Source: an uncultured Erysipelotrichaceae bacterium (GTDB taxonomy: Bacteria > Bacillota_I > Bacilli_A > Erysipelotrichales > Coprobacillaceae). Taken from it: a stretch of 52,853 nt of DNA. The translations under genes and the position numbers were made by a program. Numbering within the stretch: the stretch's first letter is position 1; each line of letters begins with the position of its first letter. Under the pieces are notes generated by a model. That model made no database searches. It saw only the letters and a program-made list of their open reading frames with translations, and was not told where the DNA came from. Of this stretch, positions 46,340 to 52,853 are shown one piece after another. The stretch is from the NCBI GenBank assembly GCA_900550005.1, contig URQL01000001.1, positions 1 to 52,853 on the forward strand, given 5' to 3'.

Positions 46340-46957
46340 ATGAAAGAAATATATAATACTAAAAAAATACAACAAGTTTTAAACGATTATCCTATTTTAG
46401 ATTATTTTGATGATCATGATTATGCTTTTTTTATCATTGAATATGAAGTGGGAGAAACCATCATTCATCCTTTAAAAACAACTAAATATCTTTTATTCAA
46501 CTTACAAGGAACGATTCAAATTCATTCAATCTTAATTGATGGTTCTAATTATTTAATTACTTCAAGTGATGATTTTACAATGCTTGGTGATATGGAATTT
46601 GTGAAAAAAGAAAAGCCTATCTTTTTTGCAACAGCTAAAACAAAAGTCACTATGCTTGCCTTAGATATTGAAAGTCATCAAGAAAAGTTAGAAAAAGACA
46701 TCTCTTTTTTACATTTTTTACTTCAATCTCTCGCAAAAAAGATCACCCATTCTCCATTAGATCACACAGCCAATTCATTAGAAGAAAAATTGATACGTTA
46801 TATCCATTATCAATGTGATCAAGGAATCCTTACAAACATTGAAGAAACTGCAACTTTACTTCATTGTAGTCGTCGCCAATTACAAAGGATACTCAAACAA
46901 TTATGTGATGAAAATAAACTTACAAAAATCAAAAAAGGAACCTATCGTTTAAATTGA
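46340..46957 (+). CDS. Crp/Fnr-family transcriptional regulator
   Basis: 205 residues: N-terminal cNMP-binding beta-barrel domain (about 15-115, IIHPLKTTKYLLFNLQGTIQIH), dimerisation helix (about 115-145) and a C-terminal winged helix with recognition helix CSRRQLQRILKQL near 180. The arginines at both ends of this helix agree with recognition of TGTGA half sites. No Fe-S Cys cluster, so it is not an oxygen-sensing FNR. The palindrome upstream makes autoregulation and control of the divergent MATE exporter likely. Effector unknown. GAGG lies 5 bases before the ATG. Confidence 0.9.
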   Translation: MKEIYNTKKIQQVLNDYPILDYFDDHDYAFFIIEYEVGETIIHPLKTTKYLLFNLQGTIQIHSILIDGSNYLITSSDDFTMLGDMEFVKKEKPIFFATAKTKVTMLALDIESHQEKLEKDISFLHFLLQSLAKKITHSPLDHTANSLEEKLIRYIHYQCDQGILTNIEETATLLHCSRRQLQRILKQLCDENKLTKIKKGTYRLN

Positions 46958-47193
46958 ATAAGTTCCTCTTTTTGTTTACGAGTCAGTTGTTTAATTGCGT
47001 ATTCTCTTTTTAAAGCCAATGATAAATCATCATAAATTTCATAATAAACAAGTTGGACCGGTCTTCTTGCTCGGGTATACTTTGCTCCCTTACCTAAATT
47101 ATGCGTTTCTATACGTTTTTCTAAATGGCTTGTATAACCTGTGTAATAAGTGTGATCACTACATTCGACAATATAAACATAATACTTTTTCAT
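46942..47193 (-). CDS. GIY-YIG nuclease-domain protein (UPF0213/YhbQ type)
   Basis: 83 residues: YYVYIVECSDHTYYTGYTSH has the GIY-YIG core (YVYIVxC...YTGYT), followed by EKRIETHNLGKGAKYTRARRP with the conserved Arg and Glu-containing stretch LALKREYAIKQL. Family members are small DNA nucleases of uncertain role. Ends tail to tail with the regulator, the two coding ends overlapping by 16 bases. Confidence 0.93.
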   Translation of the reverse strand: MKKYYVYIVECSDHTYYTGYTSHLEKRIETHNLGKGAKYTRARRPVQLVYYEIYDDLSLALKREYAIKQLTRKQKEELIQFKR

Positions 47194-47373
47194 ATTTTCC
47201 CTCTTTCTGTATTATCCTATACTATTTTTTATCATTTTACAAATTTTTGGTGTATAATAAAATTAGATTAACTAAAAGTTAGGTTTAGGTAAGATTTTTG
47301 TAAATATTTCTTGGATACTTGCGTAAATGTATTAAAAAGAATATTCTAATAAAAAAGAAATGGAGGATTTTTA

Positions 47374-49401
47374 ATGAAAAACGAAAAAGAAAACAGAGAG
47401 CTATCATGGCTTAAATTTAATGATCGTGTTTTAGAGCAAGCTAAAGATAGCAATGTTCCTTTAGCTGAAAAGCTTAATTTTATATCAATTTACCAATCTA
47501 ACTTAGATGAATTTTTTATGGTTCGTTTAGGTTCATTATATGATCAAATGCTTTTCTATCCAGCATTAAAAGAAAACAAAACGGATATGACAGCAGAAGA
47601 ACAAATCAAAGCTTGTCTTAAAAAAATTCGTCTACTTAATAAAAAAGAAGATACAATTTACCAAAATGTAATGAGTGAATTAGAAAAGTATGATATTCAT
47701 TTTGTGAAATATGAACAAATTAAAAATAAAGATGATCGCAAGTATTTAGAAAATTATTTTGAAAGAGAAATTCTTCCCCTTATTTCACCACAAGTCATTT
47801 CTAAAAGACAACCATTCCCGTTTTTAAATAACCGTGAACTCTATTTAGCAGTTCAATTAGAATCTAAAAAAGGAAAAAGAAAACTAGGGATCGTCTCTTT
47901 AGAAAATGCAATGGATGAAAGAATCATTGAGATTCCAAATACACCTCACAATTATATTCTCGTTGAAGATTTAATTTCTGCTTTAGCTTATGAATTATTT
48001 GGTAAACATACCGTTAAAAACAAAGCACTTATTCGTATTACCCGTAGTGCCGATATTGATGAAGATGATCATTCTTTAGAAGGACATGATGATTATCGTG
48101 AACTAATGGAAACATTAATCAAACAAAGAAGGAAGTTAAATCCAATTCGTTTAGATATGTCTGAAGGTTTAGAAGAATTAGAGATTTTAATGTTGATGAA
48201 TTTCTTAAACTTAGAAAAAAATCAAGTCTTTACTCACCGTAGTCCCATTGATTTAAAATTTATTGGTGAACTTAGAGATTTATTAAAAATTTCTCATCCA
48301 GAAATTTTCTATCAAAAATTAGAAGCAAACAATTCACCTTTAGTTGAAAATAGAGTACCAATGATCAAACAAATCTTAAAACGTGATATTTTATTAGCTT
48401 ATCCATTTGAATCGATGTCACCGTTTTTAAGATTACTTGATGAAGCAAGTCTTGATCCAAATGTTGCTAGTATTAAAATGACATTGTATCGTGTCGCAAA
48501 AAATTCAAAAATCGTTAAATCTTTAATTAGAGCAGCCGAAAACGGAAAAGAAGTAGTGGTGCTTGTTGAACTGAGAGCACGTTTTGATGAAGAAAACAAT
48601 ATAGACTGGTCAAAACGTTTAGAAGAAGCAGGTTGTCGTGTCATCTATGGCTTAGATGGTTTAAAAGTGCACTCTAAACTTTGTTTAATTACTTACAAAA
48701 ACAGTCAAGGTGTTCAATATATTGGACAAATTGGTACTGGTAATTACAATGAAAATACATCAAAACTTTATACCGATTTATCTTTAATGACTTCTAATAG
48801 AGAAATTGGTGAAGAAATGAACCAAGTCTTTAATCACCTTTGCTTAGGTGAAACAGAAACAAATGTTGAACAACTAATGGTTGCGCCAAATTGCATGATT
48901 ACAAAAATATTTGCTTTAATTGATGAACAAATCGCTTTAGGAAAAGACGGTTATGTTGGTTTTAAATGTAACAGTATCACAAGTAAATGTATGATTGAAA
49001 AACTCATTGAAGCAAGCAAAGCGGGTGTTAAAATTGATTTAATCGTTAGAGGTATCTGCTGTATCATTCCGGGAATTAAAGATGAAACTGAAAATATCAA
49101 AGTCATCTCTATTGTTGGAAGATATCTTGAACATTCTCGTATTTATATCTTTGGTAAAAAAGATCCAAAAGTTTATATTTCATCAGCTGATTTAATGACC
49201 CGTAACTTAGAAAAACGTGTAGAAGTCGCTGCACCAATTCTTGATCCTAAAATCAAGAAGAAAATTACCAATATGTTTAATATTATGCTTAAAGATAATG
49301 TCAAAGCTTCAAAATTACAAAGTGATGGCACTTATAAGCAAATTAAAACAAAAGGAGAACAAATCAATTCTCAAGAATATTTCTTTAAAAATTTAAAATA
49401 A
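47374..49401 (+). CDS. ppk1: Polyphosphate kinase 1
   Basis: 675 residues, full length. Builds polyphosphate from ATP, or ATP from polyphosphate. Start ENRELSWLKFNDRVLEQA, SNLDEFFMVRLG, the phosphorylated His in KVHSKLCLIT (near 431), a second catalytic His in EHSRIYIFG (near 585), and SSADLMTRNLEKRVE at the end of the C-terminal PLD-like domain. AATGGAGG precedes the ATG. Phosphofructokinase follows after 13 bases, so the two form an operon. Confidence 0.96.
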   Translation: MKNEKENRELSWLKFNDRVLEQAKDSNVPLAEKLNFISIYQSNLDEFFMVRLGSLYDQMLFYPALKENKTDMTAEEQIKACLKKIRLLNKKEDTIYQNVMSELEKYDIHFVKYEQIKNKDDRKYLENYFEREILPLISPQVISKRQPFPFLNNRELYLAVQLESKKGKRKLGIVSLENAMDERIIEIPNTPHNYILVEDLISALAYELFGKHTVKNKALIRITRSADIDEDDHSLEGHDDYRELMETLIKQRRKLNPIRLDMSEGLEELEILMLMNFLNLEKNQVFTHRSPIDLKFIGELRDLLKISHPEIFYQKLEANNSPLVENRVPMIKQILKRDILLAYPFESMSPFLRLLDEASLDPNVASIKMTLYRVAKNSKIVKSLIRAAENGKEVVVLVELRARFDEENNIDWSKRLEEAGCRVIYGLDGLKVHSKLCLITYKNSQGVQYIGQIGTGNYNENTSKLYTDLSLMTSNREIGEEMNQVFNHLCLGETETNVEQLMVAPNCMITKIFALIDEQIALGKDGYVGFKCNSITSKCMIEKLIEASKAGVKIDLIVRGICCIIPGIKDETENIKVISIVGRYLEHSRIYIFGKKDPKVYISSADLMTRNLEKRVEVAAPILDPKIKKKITNMFNIMLKDNVKASKLQSDGTYKQIKTKGEQINSQEYFFKNLK

Positions 49402-49414
49402 AGGAGGATCCCCT

Positions 49415-50482
49415 ATGCGTATAGGAATACTTACAAGTGGTGGCGATTGCCAAGCGCTTAATGCCACAATGAGCAGTTTTGTTAAAACAATTTACCAACA
49501 CAATGAAGATGTGGAAATCATTGGTTTTAAATATGGTTATCGAGGACTTATGTATGAAGATTATAAAATCATGGATGAAGATGATTTTAAAGACATTGCT
49601 AATATCGGTGGAACGATCTTAGGAACAAGCCGTTGTCCATTTAAAAAAATGCGTATCATTGAAAATGGATTCGATAAAGTAGCCGCTATGAAAAACACAT
49701 ACAAAAAACTAAAATTAGATTGTTTAGTTGTATTAGGTGGTAATGGATCTATCAAATCAGCTAATATGCTAAGTGAAGAAGGATTAAATGTCATTGCTTT
49801 ACCTAAAACGATCGATAATGATACGTATGGTACAGATTATACATTTGGTTATCAAAGCGCTAATGATATCGCAACTCATTATCTAGATGCGATCCATACA
49901 ACAGCTGCTAGCCATAATCGTGTTTTTGTTATTGAAGTCATGGGACATAAAGTAGGTCATATTTGCTTATCTGCTGGTATTTCTGCAAATGCTGATGTGA
50001 TTCTTATTCCAGAAATCCCTTATGATATTGAACAAGTAGCGAATGCCATTTCTAAAGTACATCGTCATGGTAAAAACTATGCCATCATTGCTTGTGCTGA
50101 AGGAGCTATTTCTAAAAAAGACGCTTTACTTACAAAAAAAGAATACAAAACTAAAGTTGCTTCAAGAAATGGTCAATCCGTTATTTATGAAGTAGCAAAT
50201 GAATTACAAAAATATATTAACAGTGAAATTCGTGTATCTGCTATTGGTCATGCTCAACGTGGTGGTAGTCCATGTCCTTATGATCGAATGATGGCTACAC
50301 GCTTTGGAATCGAAGGTGCCAAACTTGTTTTAGAAAATAACTTTGGACGTCTTGTGGTTTTAAAAGGGCAAGAAGTCACAAGTATTCCGTTAATTGAATC
50401 TGCCGGTAAATTAAAATACGTTGATCCTAGTGGAGAACTTGTTCAAGCAGCCCGTTTTATGGGAATTAGTTTTGGTGATTAA
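49415..50482 (+). CDS. 6-phosphofructokinase, mixed-substrate (group III) type
   Basis: 355 residues of the PfkA superfamily. LTSGGDCQALNATMSS opens the nucleotide site, followed by GTILGTSRCPF, VVLGGNGSIKSAN, PKTIDNDTYGTDYTFGY, and later HAQRGGSPCPYDRM. The loop has GGNGS (Gly at the ATP-indicative position 104 of the standard numbering, but Asn for Asp103) and PKTIDND (Lys124, common in PPi-type). This Gly/Lys combination occurs in ATP-using actinobacterial enzymes as well, so the phosphoryl donor is unsure. Coupled to ppk1 in one operon, which makes phosphate-donor choice interesting. A terminator follows. Confidence 0.9.
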   Translation: MRIGILTSGGDCQALNATMSSFVKTIYQHNEDVEIIGFKYGYRGLMYEDYKIMDEDDFKDIANIGGTILGTSRCPFKKMRIIENGFDKVAAMKNTYKKLKLDCLVVLGGNGSIKSANMLSEEGLNVIALPKTIDNDTYGTDYTFGYQSANDIATHYLDAIHTTAASHNRVFVIEVMGHKVGHICLSAGISANADVILIPEIPYDIEQVANAISKVHRHGKNYAIIACAEGAISKKDALLTKKEYKTKVASRNGQSVIYEVANELQKYINSEIRVSAIGHAQRGGSPCPYDRMMATRFGIEGAKLVLENNFGRLVVLKGQEVTSIPLIESAGKLKYVDPSGELVQAARFMGISFGD

Positions 50483-50486
50483 TAAG

Positions 50487-50510
50487 AGATGGCAAGGGCC
50501 ATCTTTTTCT
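50487..50510 (+). terminator. Terminator of the ppk-pfk operon
   Basis: 7-bp perfect stem AGATGGC/GCCATCT with AAGG loop and following T run. Confidence 0.85.
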
Positions 50511-50538
50511 TTACAAAAATAAAGTCCCCTACTATAAT
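50510..50538 (+). promoter_or_regulatory. Promoter of the P-loop kinase gene
   Basis: TTTACA, 17-bp spacer and TATAAT, 31 bases before the ATG; TTGGAGGTGA is the ribosome binding site. The -35 overlaps the preceding terminator tail. Confidence 0.7.
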
Positions 50539-50568
50539 AGGGATACTTGATCTTGGAGGTGACTTTTA

Positions 50569-51084
50569 ATGAAAATACAAATTACAGGTTATAGTGGCTG
50601 TGGGAAGTCAACTTTAGCTAAAGCATTTGCTTTACATTACAATATTCCTTTACTTTATTTAGACACTGTTCAATTTTATGATGACTGGCAAGAACGTCCT
50701 AAAGAAAAGCAAAATCAAATCGTCACTCAATTTATTGAAGAGAATAACGATTGGGTCATTGATGGCAATTATTATAAAGTCGCTCCTCAACGTTTTAAAA
50801 AGTGTGATCTTTATATTTTTTTAAACTACAATCGTTTTTATTGCTTTATTCAATGCTTATTACGTTATTTAAAAAATAAAGGACAAAGTCGTGAGTCTTG
50901 TCCTTGTGAAGAAAAATTTGATCATGAATTTAGATCTTGGATTTTAAAAGATGGTCGAACTCAAGCTATGAAAGAAAAGCATCTACGTCATTTTGATGAA
51001 ATACAATGTGAAAAATATCAATTTAAAAGTCGTCGACAACTTAAAAAATATTTAAAACAAAAAAATATCAAGTACCCGGTTTAG
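50569..51084 (+). CDS. P-loop NTPase, adenylate-kinase-like (topology modulation/FlaR-like)
   Basis: 171-residue soluble kinase-like protein. Walker A ITGYSGCGKSTLAKAFA at the N-terminus, IPLLYLDTVQF and WVIDGNYYKV in the core, then a lid-like region and a positively charged helical tail. This matches small nucleoside-kinase-like proteins often annotated as topology modulation protein or FlaR; no specific substrate is known. Single gene. Confidence 0.85.
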   Translation: MKIQITGYSGCGKSTLAKAFALHYNIPLLYLDTVQFYDDWQERPKEKQNQIVTQFIEENNDWVIDGNYYKVAPQRFKKCDLYIFLNYNRFYCFIQCLLRYLKNKGQSRESCPCEEKFDHEFRSWILKDGRTQAMKEKHLRHFDEIQCEKYQFKSRRQLKKYLKQKNIKYPV

Positions 51085-51102
51085 GATACTTGATTCTTTT
51101 TT
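51067..51102. terminator. Bidirectional terminator before the M28 gene
   Basis: 8-bp stem ATCAAGTA/TACTTGAT with a 12-base loop; T runs on both sides. It ends the kinase gene and the convergent M28 peptidase gene. Confidence 0.75.
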
Positions 51103-52399
51103 ATTTATCTTCTTTCTTTTCTTCTTTGTCTTCTTTTTTATCTTCTTCCATCATTTTTTTATTTTTTTCAATTTTTTCTTCTAATTCTTTAGTAAATGTT
51201 CTAGGAATCATATTTACTGGTGAATTAACAATTTGAGAAGATAATGTTACAACAAAGTTTAAAGTAATCATAAATGCATCCGCATCTAAGTAATCCATTG
51301 TATCATAATGATTATGGATTTGTTTACCTCCATTAGGAGCTAAACGTGCAAATGAACAAGAAGGTACACCATTCGTTGCAAAGCTTGTTGAATCTGAAGG
51401 ATATAAATCACTACGTGATTGTAAAGCATAACCTTCTACTTTAGCTAAACCATCAACATAGTTTTTAACTTCATCACTAGCAGAACATACAAAAGTTTCA
51501 TAACCTAAAGTAACACCTGTCATATCAAAGTTGATATTGAAAATGTAATCTTTTAATTCATCTTTATGTTTTTTACAATATTCTTTAGATCCAACTAAAC
51601 CAATTTCTTCACTACCACACCAAATAAATTTAACTGTACGTTTTGGTTTATTTTCTAAATAGTAGTGCATTAATTCTAAGACATTGATAGCACCTGTCGC
51701 GTTGTCCCAAGCACCTTTAGAATAACGAACTGAATCATAGTGTGCAGTAAATGCAACAACTTCTTCTTTTAGTTTAGAATCAGTTCCTTCAATTGTTGCA
51801 ACAACGTTTTGTGCAGTTGATTTTACTGTATTATCTTCTTTTAAAATAATTTTAATTAATTCTGGTTTGCTTTTTACTAATTCTTCAGCATCACTGATAT
51901 GAATAACTAAACCTGGTAAATCTCCATGTTTACCACGTGCATCACGAGGACGTAATTCTTCTTTTAATGATGGTTCATCATAGAAGCTTCCATGAATAAC
52001 AACATATCCAATAGCGCCTTTTTCGACCATTTTTTCAACTAATTCAGGACTTACACGACCTTGAACTAAACAAATTTTTCCTTCAATGTCTACTAAATTA
52101 GCATCTAATCCATTTTCGATATAAGCAAGTGGTCCTTCTACACCTTCATCTGGTGTTGATCCCGTCTTACCAATACCAATAACATGATATTCTTTATATT
52201 CAGGACTTGTTACAGCTAAAAATGCTTTTTCAATAACTGGTGTATCGATTTCATATTCTTCAATTACAGCATCTACTCCTACTTTTTTGCATTCTTCTTG
52301 AATGATTTTAGCTGCTTCTTTTTCTTCTTTTGTTCCAGTTACTCTTTCAAAACTGATTTTGTTTAATACTTCCCAAGCTCTTTCTTTACAAACTCCCAT
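51101..52399 (-). CDS. M28-family zinc aminopeptidase
   Basis: 432 residues: an N-terminal PA-like inserted region (GKICLVQGRVSPELVEKM; IGYVVIHGSFYDEP) inside the M28 peptidase. Zinc ligands and catalytic residues are seen in FTAHYDSVRYSKGAWDNATG, WCGSEEIGLVGS, NINFDMTG and IHNHYDTMDY. No signal peptide and a lysine/glutamate-rich tail (KKEDKEEKKEDK), so probably cytosolic or surface-moonlighting. Removes N-terminal residues from peptides. GAAAGGATGAG precedes the ATG. Confidence 0.9.
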   Translation of the reverse strand: MGVCKERAWEVLNKISFERVTGTKEEKEAAKIIQEECKKVGVDAVIEEYEIDTPVIEKAFLAVTSPEYKEYHVIGIGKTGSTPDEGVEGPLAYIENGLDANLVDIEGKICLVQGRVSPELVEKMVEKGAIGYVVIHGSFYDEPSLKEELRPRDARGKHGDLPGLVIHISDAEELVKSKPELIKIILKEDNTVKSTAQNVVATIEGTDSKLKEEVVAFTAHYDSVRYSKGAWDNATGAINVLELMHYYLENKPKRTVKFIWCGSEEIGLVGSKEYCKKHKDELKDYIFNINFDMTGVTLGYETFVCSASDEVKNYVDGLAKVEGYALQSRSDLYPSDSTSFATNGVPSCSFARLAPNGGKQIHNHYDTMDYLDADAFMITLNFVVTLSSQIVNSPVNMIPRTFTKELEEKIEKNKKMMEEDKKEDKEEKKEDK

Positions 52400-52438
52400 T
52401 TATCTCATCCTTTCCATTATGAAATGTATACAGTATTT

Positions 52439-52466
52439 ATTGTACACTGATTATTTTTTTATTCAA
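52439..52466 (-). promoter_or_regulatory. Promoter of the M28 gene
   Basis: TTGAAT (52461-52466), 16-bp spacer, TACAAT (52439-52444) on the minus strand, about 40 bases before the ATG. Confidence 0.6.
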
Positions 52467-52524
52467 TAAAAATGTGTGATTGTAGGAAATTAGTTACTAA
52501 AATATAGTTTATTTATAAAATTAA

Positions 52525-52553
52525 TAGACATATTGTATATATTTTAGTACAAT
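52525..52553 (+). promoter_or_regulatory. Promoter of the GNAT gene
   Basis: TAGACA, 17-bp spacer and TACAAT, 22 bases before the ATG. Confidence 0.6.
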
Positions 52554-52575
52554 AACGTCATTGGAGGTAAGTAAA

Positions 52576-52853
52576 ATGATTAGAAAAGCTAAAATTTCAG
52601 ATATTCACCGTATCAATGAATTACTTTACCAAGTACAAGAAGTTCATCATCAAGGACGACCTGATTTATTTATCGGTGGTACAAAAAAATATAATGATCA
52701 AGAATTAACACAAATCATTCAAAATGAAAAAACACCTGTTTTTGTCGCAACAGATGATCAAGATAATGTAATGGGTTATGCTTTTTGCATTCATGAACAA
52801 GTACAAAGTTCTACATTAGCGCCAGTTAAAACACTTTATATTGATGATCTTTG
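52576..52853 (+). CDS. GNAT-family N-acetyltransferase, cut by the window edge
   Basis: ATG at 52576 with TTGGAGG 9 bases upstream; 92 codons are visible before the window ends. The start MIRKAKISDIHRINELLYQV and the strands VFVATDDQDNVMGYAFC and LYIDDL follow the N-terminal half of the GNAT fold, including the beta-4 entry to the acetyl-CoA site. The acetyl-CoA loop lies beyond the window. Substrate unknown. Confidence 0.85.
   Translation, partial: MIRKAKISDIHRINELLYQVQEVHHQGRPDLFIGGTKKYNDQELTQIIQNEKTPVFVATDDQDNVMGYAFCIHEQVQSSTLAPVKTLYIDDL

Overview
The window comes from a very AT-rich, Gram-positive-type chromosome with strong AGGAGG ribosome binding sites and mostly TAA stops. The gene set (sortase-assembled pili, a T-box leader, DUF951, DUF4250, a Cof phosphatase, a Tad-type pilus operon without outer-membrane parts) suggests a gut Bacillota, most likely an Erysipelotrichia/Coprobacillus-like lineage. 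That placement is inference; no rRNA marker is present. No rRNA, tRNA, CRISPR array or intact mobile element was seen.

Layout. 0.2-5 kb: carbohydrate hydrolases on the minus strand (GH42 beta-galactosidase, a GH5 gene with two in-frame TAG stops, a GH13 alpha-glucosidase), then a decayed TnpB fragment and a PHP-family histidinol-phosphatase-like gene. 6.4-17.2 kb: a sortase-dependent pilus operon made of a 2574-residue GLUG-repeat adhesin, a major pilin, a class C sortase and a small anchored subunit. Its promoter has a nine-base G run filling part of an exactly 17-bp spacer, the architecture of a phase-variable switch. 17.5-21 kb: a MATE remnant, a small anchored protein, a lactonase and a gamma-glutamyltranspeptidase broken by a TGA. 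21-27.9 kb: carB, carA behind a leader-peptide attenuator, threonine dehydratase, DUF4250 and a Cof phosphatase.

28-34.1 kb: a compact ten-gene Tad/Flp-like pilus operon: a thioester-domain adhesin, several very small pilin-like membrane proteins, a CpaF ATPase, TadB and TadC. Three small genes here (54, 42 and 35 residues) are easily overlooked. Five of the small proteins share an M-[D/K]-x-S N-terminus running straight into a membrane helix, with no visible prepilin leader and no prepilin peptidase gene in the window. This is the best candidate for an undescribed variant of a known system. 34.2-37.2 kb: a damaged nitroreductase, a palindromic element, an orphan small ORF, and an Asn-type T-box in front of an asnB interrupted by TGA.

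37.2-52.9 kb: a secreted transglutaminase-like protein; an LRR-VWA-MoxR operon; DUF951 with a frameshifted folD; an AEC carrier; a MATE transporter divergent from a Crp/Fnr regulator across a perfect TGTGA-N6-TCACA operator; GIY-YIG; ppk with phosphofructokinase; a P-loop kinase; an M28 peptidase; and the start of a GNAT gene.

Two themes recur. First, cell-surface attachment: two unrelated pilus systems plus adhesins with thioester, GLUG, Cna-B and DUF5011-like domains. Second, gene damage: GH5, GGT, asnB, folD and nitroreductase each carry point-type lesions in otherwise well-conserved reading frames, pointing to real decay or to assembly/sequencing error. Stop-codon recoding is unlikely because both TAG and TGA also end intact genes here.
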